This document shows positions 24,601-33,193 of a stretch of DNA of 39,001 bases, piece by piece; position 1 is the first letter of the stretch; every line of letters begins with the position of its first letter. The notes beneath the pieces are model-generated. The model was not told where the DNA came from. It saw only the letters and a list, made by a program, of their open reading frames with translations, and ran no database searches. Origin of the DNA: a virus; IMG/VR virus record IMGVR_UViG_3300000225_000120, positions 1 to 39,001 of that record, one strand, 5' to 3'. Made by a program: the position numbers and the translations under genes.

Positions 24601-27600
24601 GACATAACAAATTCACTAGAACTTGTCGGACTTCCGATTGTGATCATTGTTGCTGTATTATTAAATGCAATATGTTCACCATAATAAGCATTTTGCGGAC
24701 CATCTGGGTGACGCAATCCTGATTTATATGTGTATAGTGTTAGGCCGAATGCTGTAAACACTACATCACCATTCGTCGTGCCTGGACGTATTGTAAGTTT
24801 GGCATTAGCATCGGTTTTTGTACTAACAATTTTTAATTTATTATCACTTGTAGCAGATGCAGTTATGTGTGGAATTGCTTTTGTTGTGATATCACCTACT
24901 ACATTAGATAATGCTGTGCCAGTAAAGGTTACTTCAACATCATTAATGACGAGTTTATCACCAATACTCACAGTTGGATTGGCAACAGTACCAGTTATTA
25001 TACCACTATGTTTGGCATCATCTATCCAGCATTCTACCTCACCAGAATTGGTTGCTGATACAGTTGAGTCTGTTACAACAATAAAGTCAGCGCCTGGTGA
25101 ACCAATAGCAATTATATGTCCGTCCACACCACACTCAACTTCCCTACCAAATTTCTCATTTAAATCTGTTACGTTGCTCTTAATATCTTGTATTTTAAAA
25201 TAAGTATCGGTAGGTGTTTTACCCCAAACTTCGATAGCACCTGCTGATAATATTGTATTATCTGCTTTGTTTGGTTGTCCAATATATGCAATGGCACCAT
25301 CATCACTTATAGCAACACTACGCCCAAAGTCTGTACCCGACACACCAGTAAATGTTTTAATGACACTATAGTAGTTTCCTTTCTTTATATGGATATTGTC
25401 AGTACCAGTTGGAGGAACAGTTATAAATGTAATTTGTGTAGCACTTAAAGTATAATCTAAAGCTTCAATCATAATTTGGCCATCTACAATTACAGTTAGT
25501 TCATTTGTGTTACTATGTGTTGTTGTAGAAAATACAAACACATTAGTAGAATTGTCTCCATTAAAATATTCATTATTAGCAGTAACACCAGTGCTTAATT
25601 TATACATATATGCTTTAAGTTCACCTGGTGCACCTACTAATACGTATGTACCATTTTTACTTACAGCAACATCATAACCAAATAATCCGTTTGTTGTAGG
25701 ACTTGATGAACGCATAATGTCAAATGGTTCGTATGTCTTGTCTGTTTTCTTTTTAAGTACGATAGCATAGCCTTCACCACTATTACTATTTGGAGCACTT
25801 GTTATAATATAGTCATCTGTGCTTGCCGTATCAAATTGCCAACCTGCCCAACCACTATTCTTCAATTTACTACCATCTATAACAGTATTGCTATATGTAA
25901 AATCTCCAGGTGTTAATGCAACTGTTAGTGCATTACTACCACCCGGATCTAATGGCACTGTGTCTGTTTCTAATGTTGGTATCTCTTTATATGTTGGTCC
26001 AATAATGTAAGGATACACTACTGTTCCATCACTTTTAATTGTTAAGAAGTAAGCATAAGTTCCATCAGGATAATCTGGCGTTACACAGTAACGACCATTA
26101 TGCTTATCTAATGTACCTGCACTGGTAACAATACGATAATCTTGTATAAATGTTCCTACAGGATATTCTGTATATGTATAACCACGACCAGAAACTGGCT
26201 CTGGATAGGCTTTATATGTTGATGTCATACGTGTTGGCGTGGTTGTTGAATTTGTGGCAGTTGAGTAGCCAAATGGGCCATAGATTGGATAACCATCATA
26301 TGCATAGCCTAGGATTTTGGAGTGCCCGTCAGTGTGCCTCCAGTGATCACCACTATAATTGGTGCCTTGATAATATGTATTTGCTTGATATACATGGTAA
26401 TCCCATTGACTTAAAAATTTGCCGCTGTGGTAATGGTACTGATCATCTTCTTGCGGATGTCCATGTGAAGCATCCATACCAACTGCCGTTGCGTTTACTA
26501 TACCGTTCCATTCAAATCCTGTTGGAGCAACACCCTTGGCTGGGCCATTATCGTTTGGTAGTGTTGCCGTTGCTGAAGGACTTGCAAATATAACGCCGTT
26601 TGCCGCAATACCAATACCACCTAGTGGTACAGTTACTTGTGGAGCTGCTGTAGTATTTGTTCCTACACGAGTTTTAAACGTATGTTTGTAATTGCGTGTT
26701 ACAACTCTATTTGGATTTTTTCCATCTGCTGTGGGAAATGTTCCAAATGGTGCTGGGTGTGGTAATCCATCACTTTCTACTGTTAGTAAGTAACCTGAAG
26801 TACTTAATGTACTTAATGTTTGTGATGTGATATCACTTACAAATATGCTTTTAACATCAAACACTGTAGCAACATCACGTGTCCATTGTTCAATATTACC
26901 TGCTGATGTTGTATCATATACCGCACTAACTAATATTGTCGACAGGTCTTTATTGCCTGCGACACCTTGTCCAAATCCTGTATTAATTGTTTTACTATTA
27001 GGAAATAATTGTTTTCCTAATGTGTAAGGATCTTTCTTTTCAAGCATAGCCCATTTATTAGTACTATTATGATTATCAATCCAAGCATAGTCACCATCTT
27101 GCCAACCATATGTCGGTGATGTTCTATTGAGTAATGCAGAAGTAGTTGCATATCTGGAACTTTCTAATTTTAAAAATTCTCCAAAAGCAGGAAACGCGTC
27201 AACAGTGCCAGTAAGTTGAACAAATGCTATATTTTGTACGGTATTAGCATGTAATACTAAAGAATTGACACCAGTACTTGATAAGTTAGTTTTAACTTTA
27301 TAAATTCCACTATAGTCAGTACCATCAACTGCGTCAATAAATCGACGTAATATAATATAATCATTGGCTAATATGGTACCAACTGGATTTTTAAAACTTA
27401 CTTTAATTTCATTAATTGCTGGTGAAGAAATACTAGTTATGCTACCAAATGTTGCACTAATTCTATATACGTTCCAGTCATTTGAATTCTCTAGGTATGT
27501 TGATGGGTATGTAGTAGAATTTGCTACCCAAATTTTGTCTCCTATTTTAAAGGAATTCAAATATGTACTTTTAGCAGTGAGTTTTATAGCGTCATCGACA

Positions 27601-30600
27601 CCAGTTACTACGTATTCTCCAGTTTGATATGAGCTTGGAGTCGTAAATACCGACTTAAACGAAACTACCATACCATTTGTTAAAGTTACAATAGATCCTG
27701 TTGTTGTAGTATAAGATGATTTTCCAATTAGTTGGGTGGTTACATTTAATTGTTCGATGATAACTACTGCTACTTCTGGCACCCAATCCTCTAAACTTAA
27801 TATTGTATGTTGTATGTCATCTAAGCGAGGATATCCGGCATCAGGCAAGTGGTCTCTTGTGCTAATATCTTCTGATAATTTTTTAAATATATTTTTATTA
27901 AACTGTCTTGGTTCTAATGGCTTTTGATATAAATCTTCAGGCCGATGAGTAATATTTGTATTCTTGTATTGTTCAGCAGTATTGATAACTTCAATTAATT
28001 CTGGATTATCAGTAAATTCATTTTCTTTTAATTTAAATTCAATTAATTGTGTACTTGCTACAGAACCATATTCACCAACTCTAAATGCCCATTCTTCGTA
28101 TAAGTTAAGTGTGCTATCTATTGCTGGCAGTTTTGCTCTTAACAATTTATTAATAACAGATGAAGTTCCTTTTTCTTTAATAAATCCTTGGTAGAATTTC
28201 TTTTGTGCTACATCATCAATTTGCAAATTTTCTAGGAACTTTCTCTTTTGGAAACCAATTAAGTTAGATGCTAAAGATGAGGTCTTAATAATACGCCCAT
28301 CTTCTTCTATATCATAATATCCCCTAAAATTATCTGCTTTAGAATCTAAATTGCTTAATAAACCATTGTTTACTTTTTCTAATTGTTTCCATTTACTATG
28401 ATCAAATTTTTCTAATTCAATTAAATCATTAGGATTATGTGTTATTTTACTTGTGTAAAATTTACTTTTATATTTAATTATATCACCAATTTTGTAACTT
28501 GTATTCGCATCCCATTCATTTACAGAATCATCTAATAATACATATCCTGGTAATTGTTGTGTTCCATCCCATAACTCAGTTCTATATCCGATAAGTTTAA
28601 TTCTATTTTGTCGACTGCCAGTCATTTGTGACCAAATAACATCTTTAAATACAGTCTCATTTTCAATAATTAACAGATGTTCTGTTTGTATTGGATTTAA
28701 TTGAGCCGAATATATACCATCAATTTCTGGACTAGCACTTAATTCAAAAACGTTATCTATACGACTATAAAATAAATCATTTACTATAATACGTTCCTTA
28801 TTTTGGTTCAATACATTAGTTGGCAACATATTATTTGCTAATTTATCGATTTGTGATGATGTTAAATTTAATTTAATTTTATTACTACCAGCACTTAATG
28901 ATATTAGCGATCCAACATTAAAATTACTCAAAGTCCAAAATAAAAACTCATTTGCTGTATTATTCCAATCTTCTATTAATCCAAAACTATTTGTTATGTT
29001 GTCAAACACAAACCCTATATTTTCTAAATATCGTCCATAACTAATTAGAAAATCAAATGTTTCTTGAATTGAATTATATTCTTTGCCATATGGAATTGAT
29101 ACTGGTTCTGTTTCCCATTCATCATAACGTACCGCACCAATACCACCAGTTTTGGGTAACGCGTCTAATTTATAATAGTTGCCTCTATCTGTTTCCAGAT
29201 CCGATGCTGTAAAATCAGCCGTTACCATGTAAAACTCATTACCAATTTTTATTACATCACCTGTTTTATATGATTGTCCTGTGAGATAATCAATAAATGC
29301 TGATTCTAAACCACCAATAGACACATTTATTTTTTTATTAGTAGTGACTATACTTGGCAATATTTTAAAATGTGGTTGACTAGTGTTATATCCATTAATT
29401 TTATATCCATTAATTGTTTTTTCAAGTATAACACCACTATAATTAACACTTTCGATAGGACTACTTTCCAGTAAATGTAAATTATAGTCTTCTTGTGGTA
29501 TAAAAATATCTGTTGTAGATTTAGATGGAGATATTTGTTCTAATACAATCTTTAATTTGTCTTTGTCAGTAAATCCTGCCATTTTAACTGCTAGATTAAG
29601 ATTTAAATGATTTAATTCCCAATTAAATTTTGTAGTACTAATACCTAACTGCTTTGCATAATCAATTATCCAGTTATTATAGCCTAATGTATAATCAACT
29701 GATAAGTCTGTATTAACATATGAATTGGTTTTAACGCTATTAGGTACAATTGGTAAATTTGTTATTTTATCAATTTTATGTCCTATTGCGCTGGTTGATA
29801 ACTTACTCGGATCAAACATTAATTCAAAATATTTTGCTGGCTTTGTTAGTGCTAATAATAATTGTACAGCATATGGATAATAACTGGATCGGCGCCAAGC
29901 AGTTTCTGCTGGGCCGTGATCACCAATTGTAAAATTAGCCGCTAAATCAGTATCTATAGGACCAAGTATGCCAATGGCTTGTGGTGTTTTTAACTTACCA
30001 GTAGCATCTGTTGGAATATAATTAGCAACCATGCCGGTGCGTTTGTATTCATCATACGTGCCTGCCCTGCTACCACTTACAATTTTTCCTGCTTCTAAGT
30101 CTGCCCACAGCACTAGGTTATCTCCAGTGTATGGAGCAGGACCGTATGTTGTTTCCCACCAACTTGGTTTAATAGTAAAGCCAAGCATTTCCCAAGGATG
30201 TGAATGTGGACGATCTGTGTCGTAAAAATATTTATAAACGCCGCGCCAATATCCTGGCAATGCTTCCGTTCCGCCAAATCTGTCTTTTACTTGACTAAAA
30301 TTCCAAGTAAAATCATTAGTACCGGCATATACTGTATTTTTGGTATAATCAACATTAAAGTGATTTGCCCATTTTGAAAAATGCATTGCTAAAATATTAT
30401 TATTTTGTGCTAATGTATATGTTGTTGGTCTATATTTTGTCGGGAAGGTGTCCGTTAATTTAATTAAATCTATATCGTAAACTGCTTTTATATTATTATA
30501 AATTCGGTTCTCTAATTCTAATAATAAATTATCTCTATAGTCATTATATGCTGGTGTAATAGAACCGTCATGTCCTTGTATTACGTTAATAGCAACAGTA

Positions 30601-33185
30601 TATGTATCATCAGAATATTTGCTTGGAACATATTTAGGATACAATCCTAATTTAGTTGGTGTTGGTGGTATAAAATTACCGCCAGTGTTTATATACTCAA
30701 CAATTTTAATAACGTCATTCTCTACTAATATAATATTGCTTGTTAAAGTTACAAACGGTGTTGTAGTAGAAAATATATAATCTTGGTCCTTTAATAACAT
30801 TACATTATTTTTATAAACTAATACTGCGGATTGTCCAGGAATTGTATCATTATATGTTGTGTTGAGCTCAAATTGTTTATTGTCAACATCAAATACAGTA
30901 TATGATAGTGTTGTTGTGTCGGTTGAAAACGCCACCATGTCACTATCATAATATGGCATTGAATTACTTTTACCTGAAAACATTGTATGTAAAATATTAT
31001 TAACATATTTTGAAGTATCTGTTAATTGTTCCATTTTAGCAGCTTGATTTAAGAATTGATTTTTAAATCTGTTGTACTCATTACTAGCATAATCTAGTGC
31101 TTGAAAAAAATTATACTGTTTATTAGACAACATATAACCTGCCTTAAGCATACTGCCTGTATTTTGAACGACTTTGGTACCGAGTAATGCAATGTTTTCA
31201 ATATCTCGTATATTATTGTTACCCAAAGCTGCGCCAGAAAATTCTAAACTATTCTCAATACAACTGCTAATATGATCCCTAACTTGTCCTAATGTAAAAT
31301 TAGTTGTGGTTAACATACTATTGAGAGGATTATTGCTCAAGTTATTTGGTATTGTATAAAATTCACCACTAGTTAATTTTTCAATACTAGTATCAGTATG
31401 TACTTTAATAACTAAAATATCACCAACTGTTAAATTATTTGTAAAGTTAACATATTGGAATCCAATGTCTGTTGTAATAAAATAATCTTTTGTTGTTGTA
31501 CTTCCAGTACCTTTTTCTTTTAATTTACCATTTACTGTAACAATTAAATTCTTCGCATTAGTTTCTGCTCTTGGAACAGTTGTTACCTTAAACACTTTGT
31601 ACTCGGAACCCACGACAATAGTTTGTTGTATTAATTGCCTACTTTCAAATGGAGCTTTTATCCAATTAGAAAGTGTGGAATAAGTGGTTACGGCCGTATT
31701 CTTATGTAAAAATCCTGTAGCAAGTCTTACAGATGTTGTAGTGCCTGCTATGGCATCAGATGTATATGAAAAACTATCTCTAACTAAATTATCATTAAAA
31801 ATAATGTCACCAATGTTGGTGAAGTTTTTATATGTTAGGGCAAACCCTAATTCTGTGTCAGCAATACCGGCACTGTTTACCGCATAACTAAAAATATTTG
31901 ATCCAGCAAACGTGCTACTTGCGTATGTTGAAAAACTATTTCCGTTTTTATCAAATACGTCAAATAATGGTGCTTGGTTCAATCCAGTTTTTACTTGTCC
32001 TTTATTCCATTTGCTATTTTTATAATACCATTGTGTGCCTTTGTTAACAACACCTTGATTAACAATAATAGTATTATCAGTAACAGGGTCTGCTACTATA
32101 GTGTTTTTTTCTAAATGTATTACCTCGTTGCCACCAATGGTTACCATTTGTACGTCATATATATGACCATTAACTAATGGGTCAGTGTCGGAGGTGAAGA
32201 TAACTTGTTGCCCAGCGGCTAATACAACACCGTCAATGTAACCACCAGGTTTGCCTTCTAATTCTGTAAAGGCATCAGTAAAAGTTGCATCAACTAAATC
32301 AACAGTTGTTAATAATTTTGTGCCATAATCATATAGTTTAAGATCATTATCGAATTCTATAATAGGGCGTTTTGCTCTTACTGCTGAATCATGTACAGCA
32401 ATACTTTTATTATAAGTTGCTGTTATTTCAATAATTTCTTCATGGAACCAACGGTTGTTATTACTCCATTGGTTTCCATCTATAGCACCACGTTTAATGG
32501 TTAGATAATCTTTACTTAATGTAAATACGGCTGATTCTGGTGTATATAATTCACTTAACGGAATTAATCTAATACTGGTGCCTACGTCCGCAACAATATA
32601 GTCAATGTTTGCTTGTGTTGACGGCGTAACTGTGCCAGTAAATCGTACTTTAAGACCTGTTGAAAATTTTAATGTTTTAAGTCCATCTAAAGATATATAT
32701 GTATAAGTTTTCTTCCCTACAATATCACTAATAGTAATCGGATCTGTAATGTCACATCTATCTGGACCTGATTGTAACCAATAGTATTTTGTGTAGTTAA
32801 TAGTTTTATCATAGTCAATTGGTGGTGACCACACTGTATATTCATTGCTGAATAATTTGTTATGATTATAATTATCACCACCTTCGGCTGCAATAGAGTT
32901 AACAATATCAACATATGTTGAGGCAAAATCATATTTTGTTTCAGATAATTCTTTTTTAATAGTAACTGCTGGTTCAAGTTGATAATTTAATCTATCGCTG
33001 TCTATTTCCACAACATAACTATCTGTAGTTTTAAAGTTATCTACATCCCGTCTCCCAACAAACCCATTAATTACATCAACTGTTCCTGGTGATACTAATT
33101 GGTCTAATGTAGCATTTAAGAATTTTTTATTAACATCAGTTTGGAACTGTTGTGGTAATAAATTTACAGTTTTACGTATGGCCAT
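18642..33185 (-). CDS. Giant tail/baseplate structural protein, adhesin-like (4847 aa)
   Basis: One uninterrupted frame of 14.5 kb encodes about a third of the window. The start ATG has AGGAAA upstream and lies 8 nt after gp6. The N-terminus (LLPQQFQTDVNKKFLNATLDQLV) resembles that of large baseplate-associated proteins of marine T4-like phages. About eight copies of a beta module V-x-V-x-G-x-x-Q...DY...P-x-x-G-D-x-I are spread along it. A YHYH domain lies near residues 2140-2400, FG-GAP-like propeller repeats near 2440-2930, a YIDGIERP...YRGSTYTF block near 3822, five GxGYTSAPT-type repeats near 3880-4410, and a C-terminal FINGERIEYW...RRGTWGTGA block near 4750. It holds the position after gp6 where T4 has its other wedge and fibre-base genes. 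Likely role: distal tail or baseplate-attached adhesion. No catalytic motif is certain. Confidence 0.93.
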   Translation of the reverse strand: MAIRKTVNLLPQQFQTDVNKKFLNATLDQLVSPGTVDVINGFVGRRDVDNFKTTDSYVVEIDSDRLNYQLEPAVTIKKELSETKYDFASTYVDIVNSIAAEGGDNYNHNKLFSNEYTVWSPPIDYDKTINYTKYYWLQSGPDRCDITDPITISDIVGKKTYTYISLDGLKTLKFSTGLKVRFTGTVTPSTQANIDYIVADVGTSIRLIPLSELYTPESAVFTLSKDYLTIKRGAIDGNQWSNNNRWFHEEIIEITATYNKSIAVHDSAVRAKRPIIEFDNDLKLYDYGTKLLTTVDLVDATFTDAFTELEGKPGGYIDGVVLAAGQQVIFTSDTDPLVNGHIYDVQMVTIGGNEVIHLEKNTIVADPVTDNTIIVNQGVVNKGTQWYYKNSKWNKGQVKTGLNQAPLFDVFDKNGNSFSTYASSTFAGSNIFSYAVNSAGIADTELGFALTYKNFTNIGDIIFNDNLVRDSFSYTSDAIAGTTTSVRLATGFLHKNTAVTTYSTLSNWIKAPFESRQLIQQTIVVGSEYKVFKVTTVPRAETNAKNLIVTVNGKLKEKGTGSTTTKDYFITTDIGFQYVNFTNNLTVGDILVIKVHTDTSIEKLTSGEFYTIPNNLSNNPLNSMLTTTNFTLGQVRDHISSCIENSLEFSGAALGNNNIRDIENIALLGTKVVQNTGSMLKAGYMLSNKQYNFFQALDYASNEYNRFKNQFLNQAAKMEQLTDTSKYVNNILHTMFSGKSNSMPYYDSDMVAFSTDTTTLSYTVFDVDNKQFELNTTYNDTIPGQSAVLVYKNNVMLLKDQDYIFSTTTPFVTLTSNIILVENDVIKIVEYINTGGNFIPPTPTKLGLYPKYVPSKYSDDTYTVAINVIQGHDGSITPAYNDYRDNLLLELENRIYNNIKAVYDIDLIKLTDTFPTKYRPTTYTLAQNNNILAMHFSKWANHFNVDYTKNTVYAGTNDFTWNFSQVKDRFGGTEALPGYWRGVYKYFYDTDRPHSHPWEMLGFTIKPSWWETTYGPAPYTGDNLVLWADLEAGKIVSGSRAGTYDEYKRTGMVANYIPTDATGKLKTPQAIGILGPIDTDLAANFTIGDHGPAETAWRRSSYYPYAVQLLLALTKPAKYFELMFDPSKLSTSAIGHKIDKITNLPIVPNSVKTNSYVNTDLSVDYTLGYNNWIIDYAKQLGISTTKFNWELNHLNLNLAVKMAGFTDKDKLKIVLEQISPSKSTTDIFIPQEDYNLHLLESSPIESVNYSGVILEKTINGYKINGYNTSQPHFKILPSIVTTNKKINVSIGGLESAFIDYLTGQSYKTGDVIKIGNEFYMVTADFTASDLETDRGNYYKLDALPKTGGIGAVRYDEWETEPVSIPYGKEYNSIQETFDFLISYGRYLENIGFVFDNITNSFGLIEDWNNTANEFLFWTLSNFNVGSLISLSAGSNKIKLNLTSSQIDKLANNMLPTNVLNQNKERIIVNDLFYSRIDNVFELSASPEIDGIYSAQLNPIQTEHLLIIENETVFKDVIWSQMTGSRQNRIKLIGYRTELWDGTQQLPGYVLLDDSVNEWDANTSYKIGDIIKYKSKFYTSKITHNPNDLIELEKFDHSKWKQLEKVNNGLLSNLDSKADNFRGYYDIEEDGRIIKTSSLASNLIGFQKRKFLENLQIDDVAQKKFYQGFIKEKGTSSVINKLLRAKLPAIDSTLNLYEEWAFRVGEYGSVASTQLIEFKLKENEFTDNPELIEVINTAEQYKNTNITHRPEDLYQKPLEPRQFNKNIFKKLSEDISTRDHLPDAGYPRLDDIQHTILSLEDWVPEVAVVIIEQLNVTTQLIGKSSYTTTTGSIVTLTNGMVVSFKSVFTTPSSYQTGEYVVTGVDDAIKLTAKSTYLNSFKIGDKIWVANSTTYPSTYLENSNDWNVYRISATFGSITSISSPAINEIKVSFKNPVGTILANDYIILRRFIDAVDGTDYSGIYKVKTNLSSTGVNSLVLHANTVQNIAFVQLTGTVDAFPAFGEFLKLESSRYATTSALLNRTSPTYGWQDGDYAWIDNHNSTNKWAMLEKKDPYTLGKQLFPNSKTINTGFGQGVAGNKDLSTILVSAVYDTTSAGNIEQWTRDVATVFDVKSIFVSDITSQTLSTLSTSGYLLTVESDGLPHPAPFGTFPTADGKNPNRVVTRNYKHTFKTRVGTNTTAAPQVTVPLGGIGIAANGVIFASPSATATLPNDNGPAKGVAPTGFEWNGIVNATAVGMDASHGHPQEDDQYHYHSGKFLSQWDYHVYQANTYYQGTNYSGDHWRHTDGHSKILGYAYDGYPIYGPFGYSTATNSTTTPTRMTSTYKAYPEPVSGRGYTYTEYPVGTFIQDYRIVTSAGTLDKHNGRYCVTPDYPDGTYAYFLTIKSDGTVVYPYIIGPTYKEIPTLETDTVPLDPGGSNALTVALTPGDFTYSNTVIDGSKLKNSGWAGWQFDTASTDDYIITSAPNSNSGEGYAIVLKKKTDKTYEPFDIMRSSSPTTNGLFGYDVAVSKNGTYVLVGAPGELKAYMYKLSTGVTANNEYFNGDNSTNVFVFSTTTHSNTNELTVIVDGQIMIEALDYTLSATQITFITVPPTGTDNIHIKKGNYYSVIKTFTGVSGTDFGRSVAISDDGAIAYIGQPNKADNTILSAGAIEVWGKTPTDTYFKIQDIKSNVTDLNEKFGREVECGVDGHIIAIGSPGADFIVVTDSTVSATNSGEVECWIDDAKHSGIITGTVANPTVSIGDKLVINDVEVTFTGTALSNVVGDITTKAIPHITASATSDNKLKIVSTKTDANAKLTIRPGTTNGDVVFTAFGLTLYTYKSGLRHPDGPQNAYYGEHIAFNNTATMITIGSPTSSSEFVMSLDTNITTFDNGNTIISDIQADSGSALIYDINTDLSYSLIQRVDWAGRRKNDKFGTGLVMVGNTALIGAPGDDYYTTQTITADGIASTYALTGQFATADLEITMNGRVMLTSEYSSDNASPNSSVTFTVIPVATSVIAVKKFTQNTGSVMEATNKLNKISWNSKRTQNDKVDINTINKVITYDKSSNTFIDYIDYIDPIKGKIPGIADEEISFKTLYDPAVYNITTDTTVVNDLNNHWGPNEVGTLWWDLTNTKYIDYEQGDMEYRKLNWGKLFPGAQINIYEWVESDTLPSSYVINGGDGTPKFSNDAAYVEYQQYNITTNSLEPIYYYWVKNKTSVPEVSTTYLDANGQIKFAAYGNELELKSFIPAATRKLPAKTVATILKNPTEYGLKYIGIAAPNAFVGHNLQTNLTADNIILSIEYDTVKNDIPLHTEWQLVQSNNPLSKPNNYLITKLGESLAGKDAKENLVPDLNVHVGSRYGIMEYPRQSMFIDRLGAIKVLVNFCNTVFAKNKIALDYSLVKISSAEKAPTYGYGETVATYTELTYINTSTIANGYKVLITKDETKGNYWTTYQWNTSENRWNFEKKQKYDTTKYWDYIDWYATGYNANTIVDYTVATENDRKKLDTKLGDIVKVLNDGQNKWVLYKNTNTASDTYDVIGLQNATIKFKTTLYTTTTPLTELHYIIDALNTEMFISSIAIEFNKLWFELIQYVLYDQTQRVDWAFKTSFITINQTVRKLSELVNYSYDIEDSIKDYINEAKPYRTNIREHVFRYNYTELPQIGNSDFDLPGYYDTTDKLFRSPNVYEADDDVRMLTTPWIDWYNHYTKKVTSVDVLTAGSNYATTSTTTYDSIGHDTTGYDFSAISASLPIVTISSGAQWELGYSYSVSAIPGAATANAVLVVPEHTPDILWYYSGTEQNSTQWKDMGWKFTIKDKVTPNENKIFAITVVLDSTGSPDFYIDGIERPNITLYRGSTYTFRQNDPSNLNYGYFRISALEDGTHRDGSGATAIPVMKTPGLDTVDSITVTSAGTGYVTTPKVIISGGSGSGATGYVNLENYKVRDIKETIKFDRVDSPSHVTTIAVTAGGSGYTSAPTITITNAAGDTTGGGASAKAVISGGAVTAVVVEQEGTGYTAAPTVAFSGGGGTSAAATATVSYSSYNKLETAHEAAAKKHSDRLTLFYSGGQTGTGSTKTWDNKTANIPTYDAVIADSGLQYKANKVVGATFDMEPGYDRATYASSKFDDFEISPEGVKIISSVDTDLSGGDFSTSGGIDPANVAVDGDGFVTEYTSHAPEEQVPGRVFDTLDIKVYEMPSPRDTGVTIKKYTFEGNGSAVIYDFSSKGKLPTNVTGVGIYIDRILQKLTTNYTIDMETNIITMVSPVPAGQLIHFVLIETGGDTVTSTKQDFIGDTSTTQFIVNVPYEYAQYLYITVNGIENAPTWTASSYYKKTKITFASAPGNNDRIRVHTFNKSGLTITNAGSGYTSAPTVTFSGGGGANAAATAVINAEGKVSGLIVTNAGTGYTSAPTVAITGTATATAIVTDGKIEAIRPFVKVESEEQTITVPGSPTWPASYTYTYGQDNFFEFGPDAAKAFVYLNNTRLNPPDTEYYTGNGVLAVYDGPANPTIAYGSVTDADVQVHVDGVLQTLTTHYTFTGGSPARDQITFTVGNIPATGAEIGITIRNGQYWIQNDYQVILENGSGVSVTAGTITTGDKLFVQSFSNQRYSKGKTLVIKGTSVATLLHLERFDTIIFDTSGYAGDVSVSISTPVYDISVLERNINYVWVWLNGIPQIANHDYYITGTNLVMTPAAGSILATDMITVTGMRKAEQRDGIAFRIWKDMFDKTSYYRIATANTTTLSTALALTDIEINVTDATKLLTPVPTTATPGVIFINGERIEYWEIDGNKLKRIRRGTWGTGAHATHATASEVVDGSKQQLIPGTDVHTKVWYDQGGSTATNSLGLGMATSKQVTFLKEAPLSTPKVI
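19950..20185 (-). repeat. GxGYTSAPT glycine repeats, distal pair
   Basis: Two adjacent copies of a roughly 38-residue unit (x-I-T-N-AGSGYTSAPTVTFSGGGG, then VTNAGTGYTSAPTVAITG) lie in the C-terminal part of the giant protein, at about residues 4335-4410. Each has a Gly-rich turn followed by an Ala/Thr strand. They are protein-level repeats and the DNA has diverged between copies. Confidence 0.85.
21120..21545 (-). repeat. GxGYTSAPT glycine repeats, proximal group of three
   Basis: Three copies of the same unit (SAGTGYVTTPKVIISGG, AGGSGYTSAPTITITN, QEGTGYTAAPTVAFSGGGG) occur at about residues 3880-4020 of the giant protein. They follow the YIDGIERP block and are separated from the distal pair by about 320 residues that contain two T7-gp17-like modules. 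Confidence 0.85.
24390..25880 (-). other. FG-GAP/integrin-alpha-like propeller region in the giant protein
   Basis: Residues about 2435-2930 contain repeated segments of the type G-x-D-V-A-x-S-x-x-G-x-Y-V-x-V-G-A-P-G, FGRSVAISDDG...YIGQP, FGREVECGVDG...IAIGSPG and FGTGLVMVGNTALIGAPG. This is the pattern of FG-GAP beta-propeller blades, known from integrins and bacterial adhesins. Two T7-gp17-like modules are inserted between blades. Confidence 0.75.
25990..26770 (-). other. YHYH domain within the giant protein
   Basis: Residues about 2140-2400 show the YHYH-domain signature: QYHYHSGKF, then GYAYDGYPIYGP and LDKHNGRYCVTPDYPDGTYAY. This domain occurs in bacterial extracellular proteins and in large tail proteins of marine phages; its biochemical role is not firmly known. 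The many His, Tyr and Asp residues suggest metal or ligand binding. Confidence 0.85.
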
Positions 33186-33193
33186 AATATTTC

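Noticed and set aside
30229-30236. TATAAATA on the minus strand inside the giant structural gene
   Set aside because: It lies deep inside a coding frame with no gene start nearby; in AT-rich DNA this is expected by chance.
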